Assembly: GCA_021234155.1 (NCBI GenBank) | Contig: JAJEKV010000038.1 | Coordinates: 4,338,847-4,402,846, forward strand | Length of the DNA stretch: 64,000 nucleotides | Direction: 5' to 3' | From: Isoetes taiwanensis | Taxonomy: Eukaryota > Streptophyta > Lycopodiopsida > Isoetales > Isoetaceae | Part shown: positions 33,691-45,145 of the stretch, one piece after another | Layout of the letters: each line of letters starts with the position of its first letter | Position numbering within the stretch: the first letter of the stretch is position 1 | Made by a program: the position numbers and the translations under genes | Notes under the pieces: model-generated | Seen by the model: only the letters and a program-made list of their open reading frames with translations | What the model was told of the DNA's origin: nothing | Databases searched by the model: none

Positions 33691-34079
33691 AAATTCAACC
33701 CATGTCCTCATGGGTCGATCCTAGGAGCTGTCATGCTTACTGACAATTTTCACTAGCAATCTAAAGCAAGATACACGAATTGCTACAGACAATGAGACAA
33801 AAGCAAAACCATCATGAATCTTACATGGAATTTGCACTACAGAAGCTTCTTGAGCTCCATCATGTGCAGCTTCAGCGGCCTACACAAACATTTGGTGTTG
33901 CGGGAGATTCATCGCTGTGGCAGCTCTAGCTTTAGCACTTCGCAGCCGTCGCTCAATAATTCTATCGTATCTCTTCCATCTTTCTTCTGGTTGGCGCTCT
34001 CTTTGATTCCATAGAGTTTCTCCACAGCCTCTACCTCTACATGCATGATTCCCGACTACATTGTCGCCATCAACTTGAC

Positions 34080-34395
34080 CGATGCCTTGTGGATTCACTG
34101 CACATGCACTCAATGGGGTTAGTCCTCGTGAGTAAGTGGGGATCCCATAGCTGCTACTGCATACATGGAAACACTCTGGAATCTTGAATAACAAGAGCAT
34201 GAACAATTCAAAACACAAGATGCTATGGTGCAATGGTGAGCAGAGAAATGCACAGTCTGCTCATATTCTGAGCCTCGTTGGCAGAGTTGGTGGGGTGAAC
34301 CTCGTACGTGCATACCCTTCCCAGCCCACGTCTGGCACTGGAGGACCTCTTACCATGGAGTCACAAAGGTTACATGCATCCACACCAGGAAGCTG
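34080..34395. repeat. Dispersed repeat R, copy 2 (left part, interrupted)
   Basis: Matches copy 1 up to CACACCAGGAAGCTGCAT and then stops at the gypsy LTR. The rest (GTGAGGAACCCATGCCCGG, then TGTCACAAAGCAC) resumes at 51575 on the far side of the gypsy element. Confidence 0.85.
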
Positions 34396-34398
34396 CAT

Positions 34399-35044
34399 TG
34401 TATCAATTTAAACAATTCAAACAACTAAATACTAACAAAAACTCCACTTCAATCTTTAGAAGGGATTAACCACCCAACCGGGCTCAATCTTTAGAGCAAG
34501 AAGTCGTTATCTTACTCCACAACCACAACAGGAAGATGAAGACAAAAGTATTCAAACACTGCAAACTATCTAGTCCAGCATTGGCTATAGCGGATCAAAC
34601 GACCTATTCAAGCACCCAACAGGGTTCTGATTGAAAAATAAGGGAGAACGATTGTATTTAAAGACAATACTAACTATTTCCGGATTCCCTTTTTCCTTCC
34701 TAAATATCTATCAGAAAAAGGTTAAGAACTCCAAATAGCTCAGATTCAGCCAAATCATCTGCGTTTCAACCTTTTCATTAGCTGGATCGAACCCTTTTCT
34801 CCTATTTCCGGATGATCTGTTACGATCCCGGAATAATATCGCTGAAGGGTCCGCGACCCGTTATCAGCCAGGCTATTTTTAAGTTAAATGTTTGACCATT
34901 GATTCATATCATAAAATATTAATCTTAACTATCTAGCCAAAATATCAATTAATCTATCCTTAGCAATTAATTCTAGCCTTTGGACTATTAACCCCCGTTG
35001 GTTGTGCATGAGCCACTCCCCCGAGCCGGCGTTAAGCCGTAACA
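34399..35044 (-). repeat. Gypsy 3' LTR
   Basis: Minus strand starts TGTTACGGCTTAACGCCGGC. It matches 50914-51574 almost base for base. The outer end near 34399 differs from the other LTR by a small deletion (TGTATCAATTTAAAC versus TGATACAATGAAGGAAATTT). Confidence 0.92.
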
Positions 35045-35060
35045 ATCCTTCCCTTCCCGA
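35045..35060 (-). other. Gypsy polypurine tract
   Basis: Minus strand CGGGAAGGGAAGGAT abuts the TGTTACGGC start of the 3' LTR, as required for plus-strand priming. Confidence 0.8.
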
Positions 35061-36599
35061 GGTTAAACGTCCGCGTTAACCTCGAGGGAAAAATTGTTTA
35101 TCCTAATTCTGTTAATGCTTGAGCTAGTTTTTTCCTTCTCCTCTGTCTTACCAGCTTCTCCTTCACTTCTCTACTGGATTGAATCTGCAGCTTTGCTTCG
35201 ATCCAATCAGGCTTTACTTCTACCGAATCATTTTGTTAAGCTTTTTAGATCTGATAGTTTTCCCTTTCCCTTCTAGAGTCAAACCCTTTTTCTGTGATTT
35301 TTCCCTTTCATCTGGATCGAGTTGGGGCTCTGGCCTGTGGATTTGAGCGCTGGTTGCATGTCATCATGATCCTTGTGGATGTGGTGTCGAGATTATGGCG
35401 GGGATGTTTGGGGGCATGGCATGGCTGCCGTGGTTGCTTCCCAAGTCTTGGATGGCGATCTCTACGCATGCTCTAAATAGAGTGCCTTTTTTCGACAATC
35501 CCTATCCGGTACCTGTTGAGCTCGGGAGAGAGGCGGATGGCGTTTCGATGCCACGCTATCTTTGAGGCGACCACATTGATTTCGTTTGGTATAATTAGTA
35601 CCAGAGATTTTTGTGCTAAGTGTAGTCTTTTTTTTGCGATCATGCAGATCCCACCGTGGGATCAAAACCTCGATTGTTCTTATTTCGCCGACTTTTTATA
35701 GATCTGGGATCCGGGGGAAGTGATCTTGTCGGTGAACCACGTAAATGGTTCTTCCCGAGTTGCAGGAAGTTTGGGGGCGACTCTTGTTTAGATGCAATAT
35801 CTTTTATTGCTTTCGGTTTTCGCAGGTCTGGAGGTCATCTTGGAATCGATTTGACATGGTGGCATCAGGAGCTCGACTTTGAATTGAATGCTCTTTGGGA
35901 TGGCTTTCCCTCACACCGTGCTGGAAGTCGGTTTGATTTGCAAGCGCATGATGCAGTTTGAGAGGAGATTAGTCAGAGCTCTCGAAGGTCACATAGTTCA
36001 AAAGCTCTGTGTACAACCGGATTCGGCTTAGAGGTCAGCTATAATCATTTTCTTTCATTTCTATTCTTGTGATCCAAAGCAGTAAGTATGATTTTTTGCG
36101 TTGGTTGTGCCTTGGTATTAATCTTGTGCCTGTAAATAAAATCCTTCCTCAATCGATCCCTGGCTGCAAAGGTCACCGCCGATCACAACCGCTTCCACCT
36201 ACGTCGGTGTTACAGATTTTGGAGGGATACTAGGAATTGGTTTCCCTTGTTCTTTCCCTTGGCTGGGGATACCGGGTCTCCATTTCCCCTACAAGTTTAT
36301 TCCTTGGATTTTTTCTAATGGTCATTTGCCTTCCTTTATTCTTCGGATTTTGTCTTTGACATTTTCCATATCGCTTCTTTTAAGCTTGTTGGTTCACGCC
36401 CCCTGGTTCTTGGACGCGCTTCACATTGTTCCTGTGTCGCTAGAGTATGATTTCTTTTAGCATTGCATTACTGCTAGCATTTTTTCACGGTTTCTTTTCG
36501 GATTAACAACAGCGTTCTTTTTTCGGTTACGATCCTCTTCGACTACTATTGCATCTACATGTGCGCTATTCCAACGTCCTTTGACTAGGGGGCCAAAAC

Positions 36600-38231
36600 T
36601 GTAACATGCCTGGGCAAGGCCAAGTCTTCACGTTGTTGGAATGCGGTTACATTTGGAATGCCTGTTTAAGGTATGCGCTTTTGATATGTTTCCCACTTCT
36701 TTGAAAGTCGCCTTCGTATGGTTTCTAACCTCGTTTGTTTCGTGTATCCCTTACGTTTGTTGGTTTGTCCCTTATATGCATTTTTTCTAACCTCGTTGAG
36801 TTGTATGCCCTTACATATGTTCGATGGTGCCGTAGATGCATCCATGTTTCTCTCGCTTCGATGCCCTTGAATTGTTCGACATTTGCATGTTGTTTTTCTA
36901 AACATATATAAGGCAGTTGGGTTTTTTGTTTGAACCTAATATTTTTTCGCCAGAAAAAGATGTGAGCATGCCACCTGTCCTTGAAAAAAAAAGCATAAAT
37001 GAAAATTAAATAAATAATGGCGACAGACTTGCTTCCGAAGCAATCCCCTGCTCTAATCTATGCATTTACTCTCCAAGCAACCCGTCGCCATGGATCCGGT
37101 TTCTTGCTATGGCGACATACCTTGGCGATGTTGCGCCCATTCATAAGCGCTTGCATTTCAAGGGTCCATCGATGAAGATCCGGTTGTGGCAAATCGGCAG
37201 ATATAGATGAGATTTTGAAACTGATTGCTGGGTCAGCACTGGTGATCCGGTTAGATATGGTTATTCCATATATTATTCGTCACAGAAGCAGTTATGCCTG
37301 GTGTGGAAATCCGTCATATCCATGAAGATTTGTTCTTCGAAGGGAAGAAATTTCTTTGCTTCAAAGCATATATTAGAATTGAAAACAGGAATGATAGGAG
37401 GTAATGCGGTATGATCTCATACTCTTTCATAATGGATGGGCACGGGCTTTACAATAATCATGAGAGCAGAGCGGTGGGTTAGATGATTTATTCAGTACAA
37501 TCACAATGGGCAATGGGGGTACAGGGTTTCTTCCCAGATGGGTCTACCACGCTACCTAACCTTAAGTTGTATGCACGGATGCAGCAGAGCTTATCTTGGT
37601 CTATCTCCGCAGATGGGTTACGTAAAAAGGCGGCGTGTTTACCTTCTAAATCCGTGCATTTCATGCTTTTTAGACTAGCAAGGCATAAAAATGGCCTGGG
37701 ACCCAAATCCATGGAAGCATCTCTAGACAAGTGCCCAAGCTTGCCATTAATAATATTCATCCTTGCCCCGAGCTCACGTGGCACATCGACACCACACCAT
37801 CAAGCACGGCATTTACGCATCCTCTTCGATGCTTTGAGAATTTCATATAAATGATCTTCGGTGTGTTTTTCATATGCTTTTGCTTCATATTTACAATTAC
37901 GTTTCCGCAAAATGGAGTGGATTCCTTCGCAACTTATCTAAATGGAGGCTACATGTGACCATCAACTCAAGATCCATCTGCATATGATTCGCATTCTTCT
38001 AGACGATAGAAATGGTTCACAAATGGATGCTTTTGATGGCTTTAGTGTTTTATATTATCATATGCAATTGCGGAATACGAGACCCACAAGATGGTAAAAA
38101 GCAATGGCCATTAACCTTTGCTATGTGAGTGTAAGTTAATTAGCCATCATAATCGGCGTCCTTTGCTTTTCAAGTAGGTTGTTGCTCTTAAGACTCTCTA
38201 CGCCAGTTTGTAGTCGCCTCCTCTTTTGGGA
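36600..38231. other. X-internal region without recognised gene
   Basis: Composition is gene-like in places. The minus frame at 37488-37784 is open for 98 codons and Cys-rich near its end, but I do not recognise it. Confidence 0.35.
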
Positions 38232-38724
38232 TGGAATTCCTCCAAAGCAGACCCATGCGGGGATTTATGGCAAGGAGTCCAATGCTCTGGAATTAGCATT
38301 GTTGCAATGTAAGTAATTAGGTTGTATAACACAATGCGCATTTGTTTATCTAATCAAATATCAATTTCAATGTATATTGTGATCTCAGGGGCGTCTTCCC
38401 AACCTCAAGCCAGCGGTTCTTTGGGTACTTCATTGACCAAGTTCAACAATCTCTTAATTCTGTAAGGCACTTTTCCCACACTCAAATGTATCTTCTCAAC
38501 TTTTCTTCTTAGACTACATGCCAAACATTGTAATTTCAGAGACCTGAGCAACAATCATCTCGGTCAAATGATACCATTTCAGTTGCCTCCACGTTTACAA
38601 GAGTTGTAAGAACATCACACTCTCCTCCTCGTTTTACCCATCTGGCAGCTCATATAGTTATGGTACTATTCAGGTATCTTGGAAATAATGTCCTAATTGG
38701 GGACATTCGGTTGCATGAATACAG
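38232..38724 (+). pseudogene. STRUBBELIG-receptor-family LRR exon fragments
   Basis: Four exon-like pieces with GT-AG borders. 38232-38308 reads WNSSKADPCGDLWQGVQCSG, the conserved N-terminal DPC..W.GV.C cap of SRF-type receptors. 38389-38461 ends SGSLGTSLTKFNNLLIL. 38540-38605 reads DLSNNHLGQMIPFQLPPRLQ. From 38674 comes LYLGNNVLIGD. The Q/L-PP-L-x-x-L LRR variant is typical of the STRUBBELIG family, which are plasma-membrane atypical receptor kinases. The phase between pieces 1 and 2 is off by one. The kinase part is absent; an exon of another gene follows instead. Confidence 0.72.
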
Positions 38725-38793
38725 GAGCTTGGTGAGAGTCTTGGTTTTCTGCACAACAATGTGCAACTCATACATCATGCAATATCACCAGAG
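38725..38793 (+). pseudogene. SCY1-like protein 2 (SCYL2) kinase-domain exon fragment
   Basis: A 23-codon exon between an acceptor (AATACAG) and donor (GAG|GTATG) reads ELGESLGFLHNNVQL followed by IHHAISPE. It corresponds to the SCYL2 pseudokinase segment (pattern ETLxFLHNNxxLIHRAISPE), in place of a normal HRD catalytic loop. SCYL2 acts in clathrin and trans-Golgi trafficking. Only this exon was found. It is fused directly after the LRR pieces. Confidence 0.68.
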
Positions 38794-39064
38794 GTATGTT
38801 CATTGGATTTGCTTTTATTTCTTTGTTTTGTTCTTCATTGTGTCTTTCCAAATGTTGGCAGTCTTTGTCACTTCTTCTATAGCATAATAGCTGGCTTCAT
38901 TTGGATATACAATTAACATTGGACAGGCTGCTACAAGCAATTCGTATGGGAAATTTCATTATCATTTATGTACTCTACTTTGCAGTCAAATATTGTGGTT
39001 ACCTCTTTGATTATAGTTTTTTTTTTTTTCGGTCATTATGAGACACTAATGATGGAATACCCAG

Positions 39065-39130
39065 GTTACTCCAACCATTACGTGGACAATCTCTGGAATC
39101 CCTAAAACTTTACGGCCGGGGCCATATAGG
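39065..39130 (+). other. Unassigned exon-like stretch
   Basis: Between CCCAG and a donor-like AG|GTATAAA the frame reads VTPTITWTISGIPKTLRPGP. It is open in other frames too. It may be a third captured exon. Not recognised. Confidence 0.3.
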
Positions 39131-39169
39131 TATAAATCGATGCTATTTCTTGCCACTCTCTATAGAGGA

Positions 39170-39860
39170 TCATTATGTGTTTTAAAGCGGAGTTAGATAA
39201 TAGAATCTATTCTAGTTCTTAATGACAGCTAAAATTTGAGTTTCCAATATTTGTGCTATGAGTCGAGCTCTCTATTTCAAGATGTTATGATGTTATGTTA
39301 AGGTGGTTGCTACCAGTTCCAGAAATTCTGGGCTATATCTTTGTTTGGCTTTTTCTATTTGTGATTTATAGAAGGGTTGTTGCTCATATTTTTTCGTTTT
39401 TTCTTTTCTCGATATCGTTTCATTTCTAACCGGTGTTACTTAACGAAAAGAAAATGTCTCATGCTCGATTATAGAAAAGCTGCATTTAATCATTCTGCGT
39501 GTAAAGATCCTCCTTTTTCTAATGCGGTATATTTCCCCTTTGTGAGATATATGCTTCAGGTTGGTCAAGATTGGGTGCAGTTGGCATAAGCACATTGCTG
39601 AAATTTTGTTGATTTGCTTCATGCAAGCTTCTCTCGGAGGTTCTTTTTCTGTCCCCAATATGTTTCTTGAGTATGTTGACATGAGGCGCATTAGCTTGGG
39701 CGTTTGAGAACGAGTTACGTTCTATCTACATTAATTCTTTGGAAATATAGTTATTGTGTATTATATCTGATGGTCTGTATCTGAAGCAGAGTTGCACAAA
39801 ATCAAATGTGCAGGTTGTCTCTATATTTTGCTTTATTGGTTGTTTGTTTTATATGTTCCG
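39170..39860. other. Gap, no gene supported
   Basis: AT-rich sequence with short frames only. Confidence 0.4.
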
Positions 39861-40231
39861 GCATTGGGGTCATCATTACACATTGGCAATAAACATGCTC
39901 AAGCCCATCCACATGCGTGTCTCGGATTTGTTTGTCGAAGTGAATTGGCATGATAGGGCTGTAACGTTTAAGTACCAAAGCAATGAGGTATGATTGGAGA
40001 AACAAATTATTTGTTTGTTAACATCCAGAATAAGTAGTGTGGTGCATCATTGGATATTGGGGACTTCATCACACATTGGCAATATACATGCTCAAGCACA
40101 TCCACATGTCACGTCCCGCATTTGTTTATCTAAGTAAATTGGCATGATAGGCCTGTAGCATTTAAGGACCAAAGCAATGAGATATTCTTGGAGAAATAGA
40201 TTAAGCCAGTTTTTGTTTGTTAACATCCGTG
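39861..40231. repeat. About 185-bp tandem duplication
   Basis: CACATTGGCAATAAACATGC followed by TCAAGC, CATCCACATG, AATTGGCATGATAGG, ACCAAAGCAATGAG and TTTGTTTGTTAACATCC occurs twice in the same order (39861-40027 and 40047-40231), moderately diverged. Confidence 0.85.
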
Positions 40232-41005
40232 GTTGTATTTTGTCTCTCCTTCTGGTTTTGCTGGTATTCCCATTGTTTAGGGTGGCACTTTAAAGTATAT
40301 TTGTTCTACTTTAGATTTTGAAGTGCAATCGGTATTCCAGACTCACCAAAGTATCATATTGTAGAGAGCACATATGTGCAAAACTTAAGAAAGGACAGCT
40401 TTTGGAACTGGAGACAAATTAGTTATAATGGAAAAGGAAGATTAGCAGAAGAAGACCCAAAAAATCCCAAAAAATGTGTTGGAGGAGATGGTTAAGCATT
40501 TGTTGGCCAGGGATAAAATTAAACAACGATATCTAACAATTTAATTGAGAAAGTAGCAAACTATTTGAAACTATTTTGTTCTGATACTTTTATAAGTTTT
40601 GCATGTTACAACATAAGTTTTGCATAGTGGAATCACCTCTCTTTTTTTTCAACCGACCCTAAAGTGTAAATGGAAAAAAAAAAAAACTTATATGAGGAAA
40701 CCATGGAACAAAATCCATGTTCTCAATCCTCGTCTATTCTATGGGCAGAAAAACCCCTGCTTCTCAAATTCATACCCACACAAATCCGACGTACATAAGT
40801 CAATACAAGGGAATCTACTTACACAAATTCTTCACTATTAGGAAATTTTTTCGCACCATTCCAAAGGTATATAAATCTGAGTATCTTTTGCGGCGGCCCT
40901 CATGAATTTTCTTTTGCAGTGGTACATTTTGCACTATTTTTTCTTTCACACTGAGTATCTTTTACACCCAATATCTTTTGGGCCGTGTCGAACAAAAGAA
41001 ATGTT
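40232..41005. other. Gap, no gene supported
   Basis: Contains an A13-like run near 40674 and GCGGCGGCC words near 40890. Nothing else is seen. Confidence 0.4.
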
Positions 41006-41027
41006 CGCGGCGGCCTTGGCCGCCGCG
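41006..41027. repeat. GC-rich perfect hairpin
   Basis: CGCGGCGGCC-TT-GGCCGCCGCG: a 10-bp perfect stem with a 2-nt loop in an otherwise AT-rich region, near the boundary where homology with the minus copy of X begins. Confidence 0.9.
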
Positions 41028-44000
41028 ATAAATTTCTTGTATCATAATAATGATGGTTGGTATTTCATGGATTTTGTCTGACTGTCTTTGTGTTAGGTTG
41101 CATGAACCACTATGGGTTGTGCACTTTTTTGGAAATCAAGTTTTTATAGATTGGAATGCCCTCAAATACATGTTTTGCCTCCTCTTAGCACTAGGGTGAA
41201 TTTCATAGGTTGGCACAGTTAACATCGTGCTCAATTATTAGTGCGGCTCATTATGGTGGTTAATCATTGTACCGTCAACATTGGTTTGGTTGCATAATTC
41301 CTCAAATTCTTCTCTTTGTTTCTCCTTACCTCGAAATGGTTCCAATGTCCCATGGCCCCATTATCCTGACATTTGTAGTTCGCATTAACAAGGGGTGCTT
41401 GCTTCACGTAGTTTAATGAGCTATTATGTCAATTATAGTTTCTCATTTTCTCGACGTGGTTTCGTTGTGCTGTGATTGCTTTACATAGTTTCTTGAGTTG
41501 TTTGTCACTTTTGGATTTTGTTATATGGGGGTTTTAAGGTGATCCCTTTTGTTTTGAATTTTTCTCTAGTACCATCTAGTCGAACCCCTCTCTTTATTTC
41601 TTTAATTTTCTTTTGTTGGATTGCCACATTTGCAACACCTTCTCCGTTTTTTCTCATTCCAGTGAACATGTTTGGGCATGGTGTTTTAATATTTGGCTAG
41701 GATTGGTGTGGTTTGGCTATATGATGGTCTTGTATCCCTTCGCCCTTTCCTTCGGTAGGTCAAATATACTTCATATTCAGCAGCTTCCTTCGATATTTGT
41801 TCTCTGCTATGCTCATGTTACTTTAGTTGTTTCTTGTTGCTTTTTTCCTATTTGCTCTTTAGTCGTATTTGCGCCAATTATTCATCGTGCTCCACTTATA
41901 TTTTTCATGGGTCCTTTTCCTCGTGCATACCACCTATTCTTCTAATCCTGTCAGCGTTCTCTTTTTGCTTATGAGCATTTTTTGCTTCAAAAATCCGTCT
42001 TTTCTATTGGTATGTTCCTTGTGGCTTGCATGTCTATAGTTACTGGTGGTCTTGCATGTTTTCGGAGTTGTTTACGATCATTTACATTAGATAATGTGTC
42101 TAGGTTATGCTCTTGTTCAGCAAACATCTGGTGTGAATGGAAGTTTTCGGAGAATTTTATTGGTCCTCTTTCACAAGTTATGGGATTTACAGTTATTGCT
42201 AACTCGTATTATATCATTACGTGATTTGTTGGTTTGTTGAATTTTTTCGTGACAGATGGTCTACTCTCTTCATTCTGACGTGCTTGTATTTTCCATTTGG
42301 TACTATTTTCATTTGCCTCGTCACTTCCATTAGTTTTGTATTTCTCTATTATTTCTCGTCTTCTTTTTCCTATTTACTCCAATGACTCCATGACACTTTG
42401 TCCAGCTTCTAGTGCCTTTGCCCGCATACTCATTATTATATTTGGCTATGGTGTCAACAATTTTGGGTGCTTAATATTTTGGGTATCGTGGTTGTTCCTT
42501 TGTATTGCCCTCACAGGTTCGTTCCAGATTGCAGGTTATGATCCATTCTGGTGGTCCCATGTGTTCTATGAATTTGTCAGTGCTTAGCAATTTTTACTAT
42601 ACTTTTGTCTCATTGGCATGAGTTGTCCTAGTTTTCATTTTTTCTTATTTCGTTTTTGAGCATCTTTCTTCCTTGATTTATTGTGGTGTTTGGTTTCACT
42701 TGTCCTGACATGTTCCATTTACTCTCTCTATGTTGCTTTGTGCAAGGTTGTCAATTGTGCCTGTATTCTTGATTGCCTTATGTACTGCTTGCTCCTTTAC
42801 TCATTTTTCCCCCGTTCTTGATTGCCCTCTACATAGTTCCTTTCTGCGTTGAGACTTCTGCATGGTTTATGCCTATATTTGAGGCACTCTTTTTCTTCAG
42901 ATCCATGAGCATAATCCATTTAGCATGGTTCTCGTATTTTGCATTTTTGTTTCTTTTGCACGTTCAGTTCATTTGCCTGGTTTCACTTATGCTTTGCTTC
43001 GCATGGATAACTGATCCCTTGGGTTGTTTGCCCGTTGTTTCACTCGGTGTCTTTTGCACATTTTTTAGTCTGTTTTCTCACAGTTGCACAGTTGTCCCTT
43101 TTGTTTTAAGTTACTCTGCTTCATTGCTTGATGTCCTTATTCCAGTTATTTCCATCCACTTGCCAGTGCTTCATCCTCTCGATTTGTTTTTTATCCAAGT
43201 TTGCTCATTTTGTTTTTCCGTGATTTCCATTTTTTCCACGTATTTTTTGCCTTTATTTCGGTTTGTTCAAGCTTGTCAATAGGTTTGTTTGTTTTTTAGG
43301 CATTTTTACTTTTGTCATTTGGGTATTTTTTTGCCCTTCTTTACTCTGATTTTTATGTTTCTGTGTTTTTCGCATTGACCCTTTGTTATCTCCATTTTAG
43401 ATTTGTTTCACTTGCTCCATATGACACATTAGCCTCATCTGTGCATTCTGTTTCATTTTGTTCCTCTGATCCTTGTGGACTCGTTTCTCCCTTTCGTTAT
43501 TCCACATTTTCAATTTATTCTATGAGATTTGACTTGCTCCATTATGGGTTGGTTGCGCTTCTTTTTACTTTATGCTTCGCATTATATGACTCTATTCAAG
43601 TATGTATGCATTGTTCCCTTCATTAATTTCCTTTGGCTTGTTGTTTTGTTCAACTCTGATGATACTATTACTCCGTTAGTTGCATCAGTTCCTTCTTCGA
43701 TTTCTTTGTCTTCTTGCTCCTTGTTTATTGCTAGTTAGGATAGTTCGGATTTATGAATCTTTGTTAGTATAGTATTTATGGTGATTAGTCATTGCCATCA
43801 TTACTCTGTTGATGTCGTCATGTTTATGGCTCTGTTGGTTGTTGTTCCATGAGTTCCTTTTCTCATCTCTTACTGCTCTATTCCATCTTCTATTTTCATG
43901 CTCCTCTTCCATCTTTCACGGCATTGATTCTCTTATGTCCTTCATGTATGCATCCCATTCTTCGGATTCCGGCTTTACCTGCTCATTCTGCTTCTCTTGG

Positions 44001-44536
44001 CTCCTTACGTCTCTGCTTTCCCTTTCGCTCCATTTTCCTTAGTTTGCTCTTTCTTCCTTTTTTCTCTATTTGCTTTGGTTGCTCTTTTGTTCAAGATGAA
44101 CCTTTCCCAGTACTCGGGAACTCCTTCCTTGCCCCTTCTTCTTGTTTGTTCTATTGCTCGTTTATCTTTTTTATCTCATTATCCCCTCTTATCTCGTTCA
44201 TCTCATTTGTTCCTTTGATATATTCTATTCTATTCATCCTATATTGTTCCATCTATGATTTCATTTGTCCCATTCGCTTGACCTAGTCCGCTCATCCTCC
44301 TTTATTTGGATTCATCCCCTCTGTACCTTCACACTTGTGGCCGTTCCGCTTTTGCCATCAGTCTTATTTGTGTATTCTCTTTCATGTTATTCCAGTGACC
44401 CTTGCAGTCTCATTTCTCCCTTCTCATCGAACATATTTCATTCTGGCTTCTTTTCTTTCTTTGTCTAGGATGAGATTTGTTCCTCTTCTATCGGCCGACA
44501 TAGATGTTGTCATAGGACCCATCCTAGGATTGCCAC

Positions 44537-44562
44537 GGTTCTATTGCGATAGCAATAGAACC
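44537..44562. repeat. Perfect 11-bp hairpin, X family (loop GATA)
   Basis: Same arms as in the minus copy with a different loop. It follows directly after the phrase CATAGGACCCATCCTAGGA, which also forms the far end of X. Confidence 0.95.
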
Positions 44563-45119
44563 GACATTCCTTGGATGGGGACGCCCCTTTTCGCACTCCC
44601 TATTTATTCAGCCTCTTTTCATTGTTTCGTCATCGGCGTTCTCTTGAGCTAGTTTTTTCCTTCTCCTCTATCTTACCAGCTCCCTTACCCTCCCTCCCTT
44701 GATAGTTTGTCTACATCTGACCGTATCTGTGTTTTTCTTTTTCCCATTATCCCTTTCCATTTCTTTTCCTTTTTAGTCCGTTAACCATCTCTGTCTTTGT
44801 TTTCCACATTTTTGGGTCGCTCTGCATCCTCTAAATCTTCCATGGTTTCCGTTCTATGTTTTTTATATAATACATATGTTCTTATCATTTCATTCTTATG
44901 ATCTCTTTCTTTCCCGGCATAGATGTGCCTCCGTGACTAAATGATTGTTCATTTTCTTTCAGATAGTATTTATTATTCATTTCCACAGGCGTGTTGTTCC
45001 GTCTATTTTGTGGTTCTGTGGTCGACAATTTTGTTTGCATTGTTTTCTTTTTCTCGGCATGGCATTGTAGCCATCGAGAAAGTATTTATTTATTTTCCAT
45101 TTATCTCGGTGATAGCCAC

Positions 45120-45145
45120 GGTTCTATTGCGACAGCAATAGAACC
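45120..45145. repeat. Perfect 11-bp hairpin, X family (loop GACA)
   Basis: Same arms. It is followed by a second copy of the downstream block (CGACATTCCTTGGATGGGGA, then a TATTTATTCAGCC TATA-like word and CGTTCTCTTGAGCTAG). Confidence 0.95.

Noticed and set aside
37488-37784. 98-codon Cys-containing minus-strand frame as a gene
   Set aside because: No recognisable motif, the opposite strand is also open for 123 codons, and it lies inside a mobile block.
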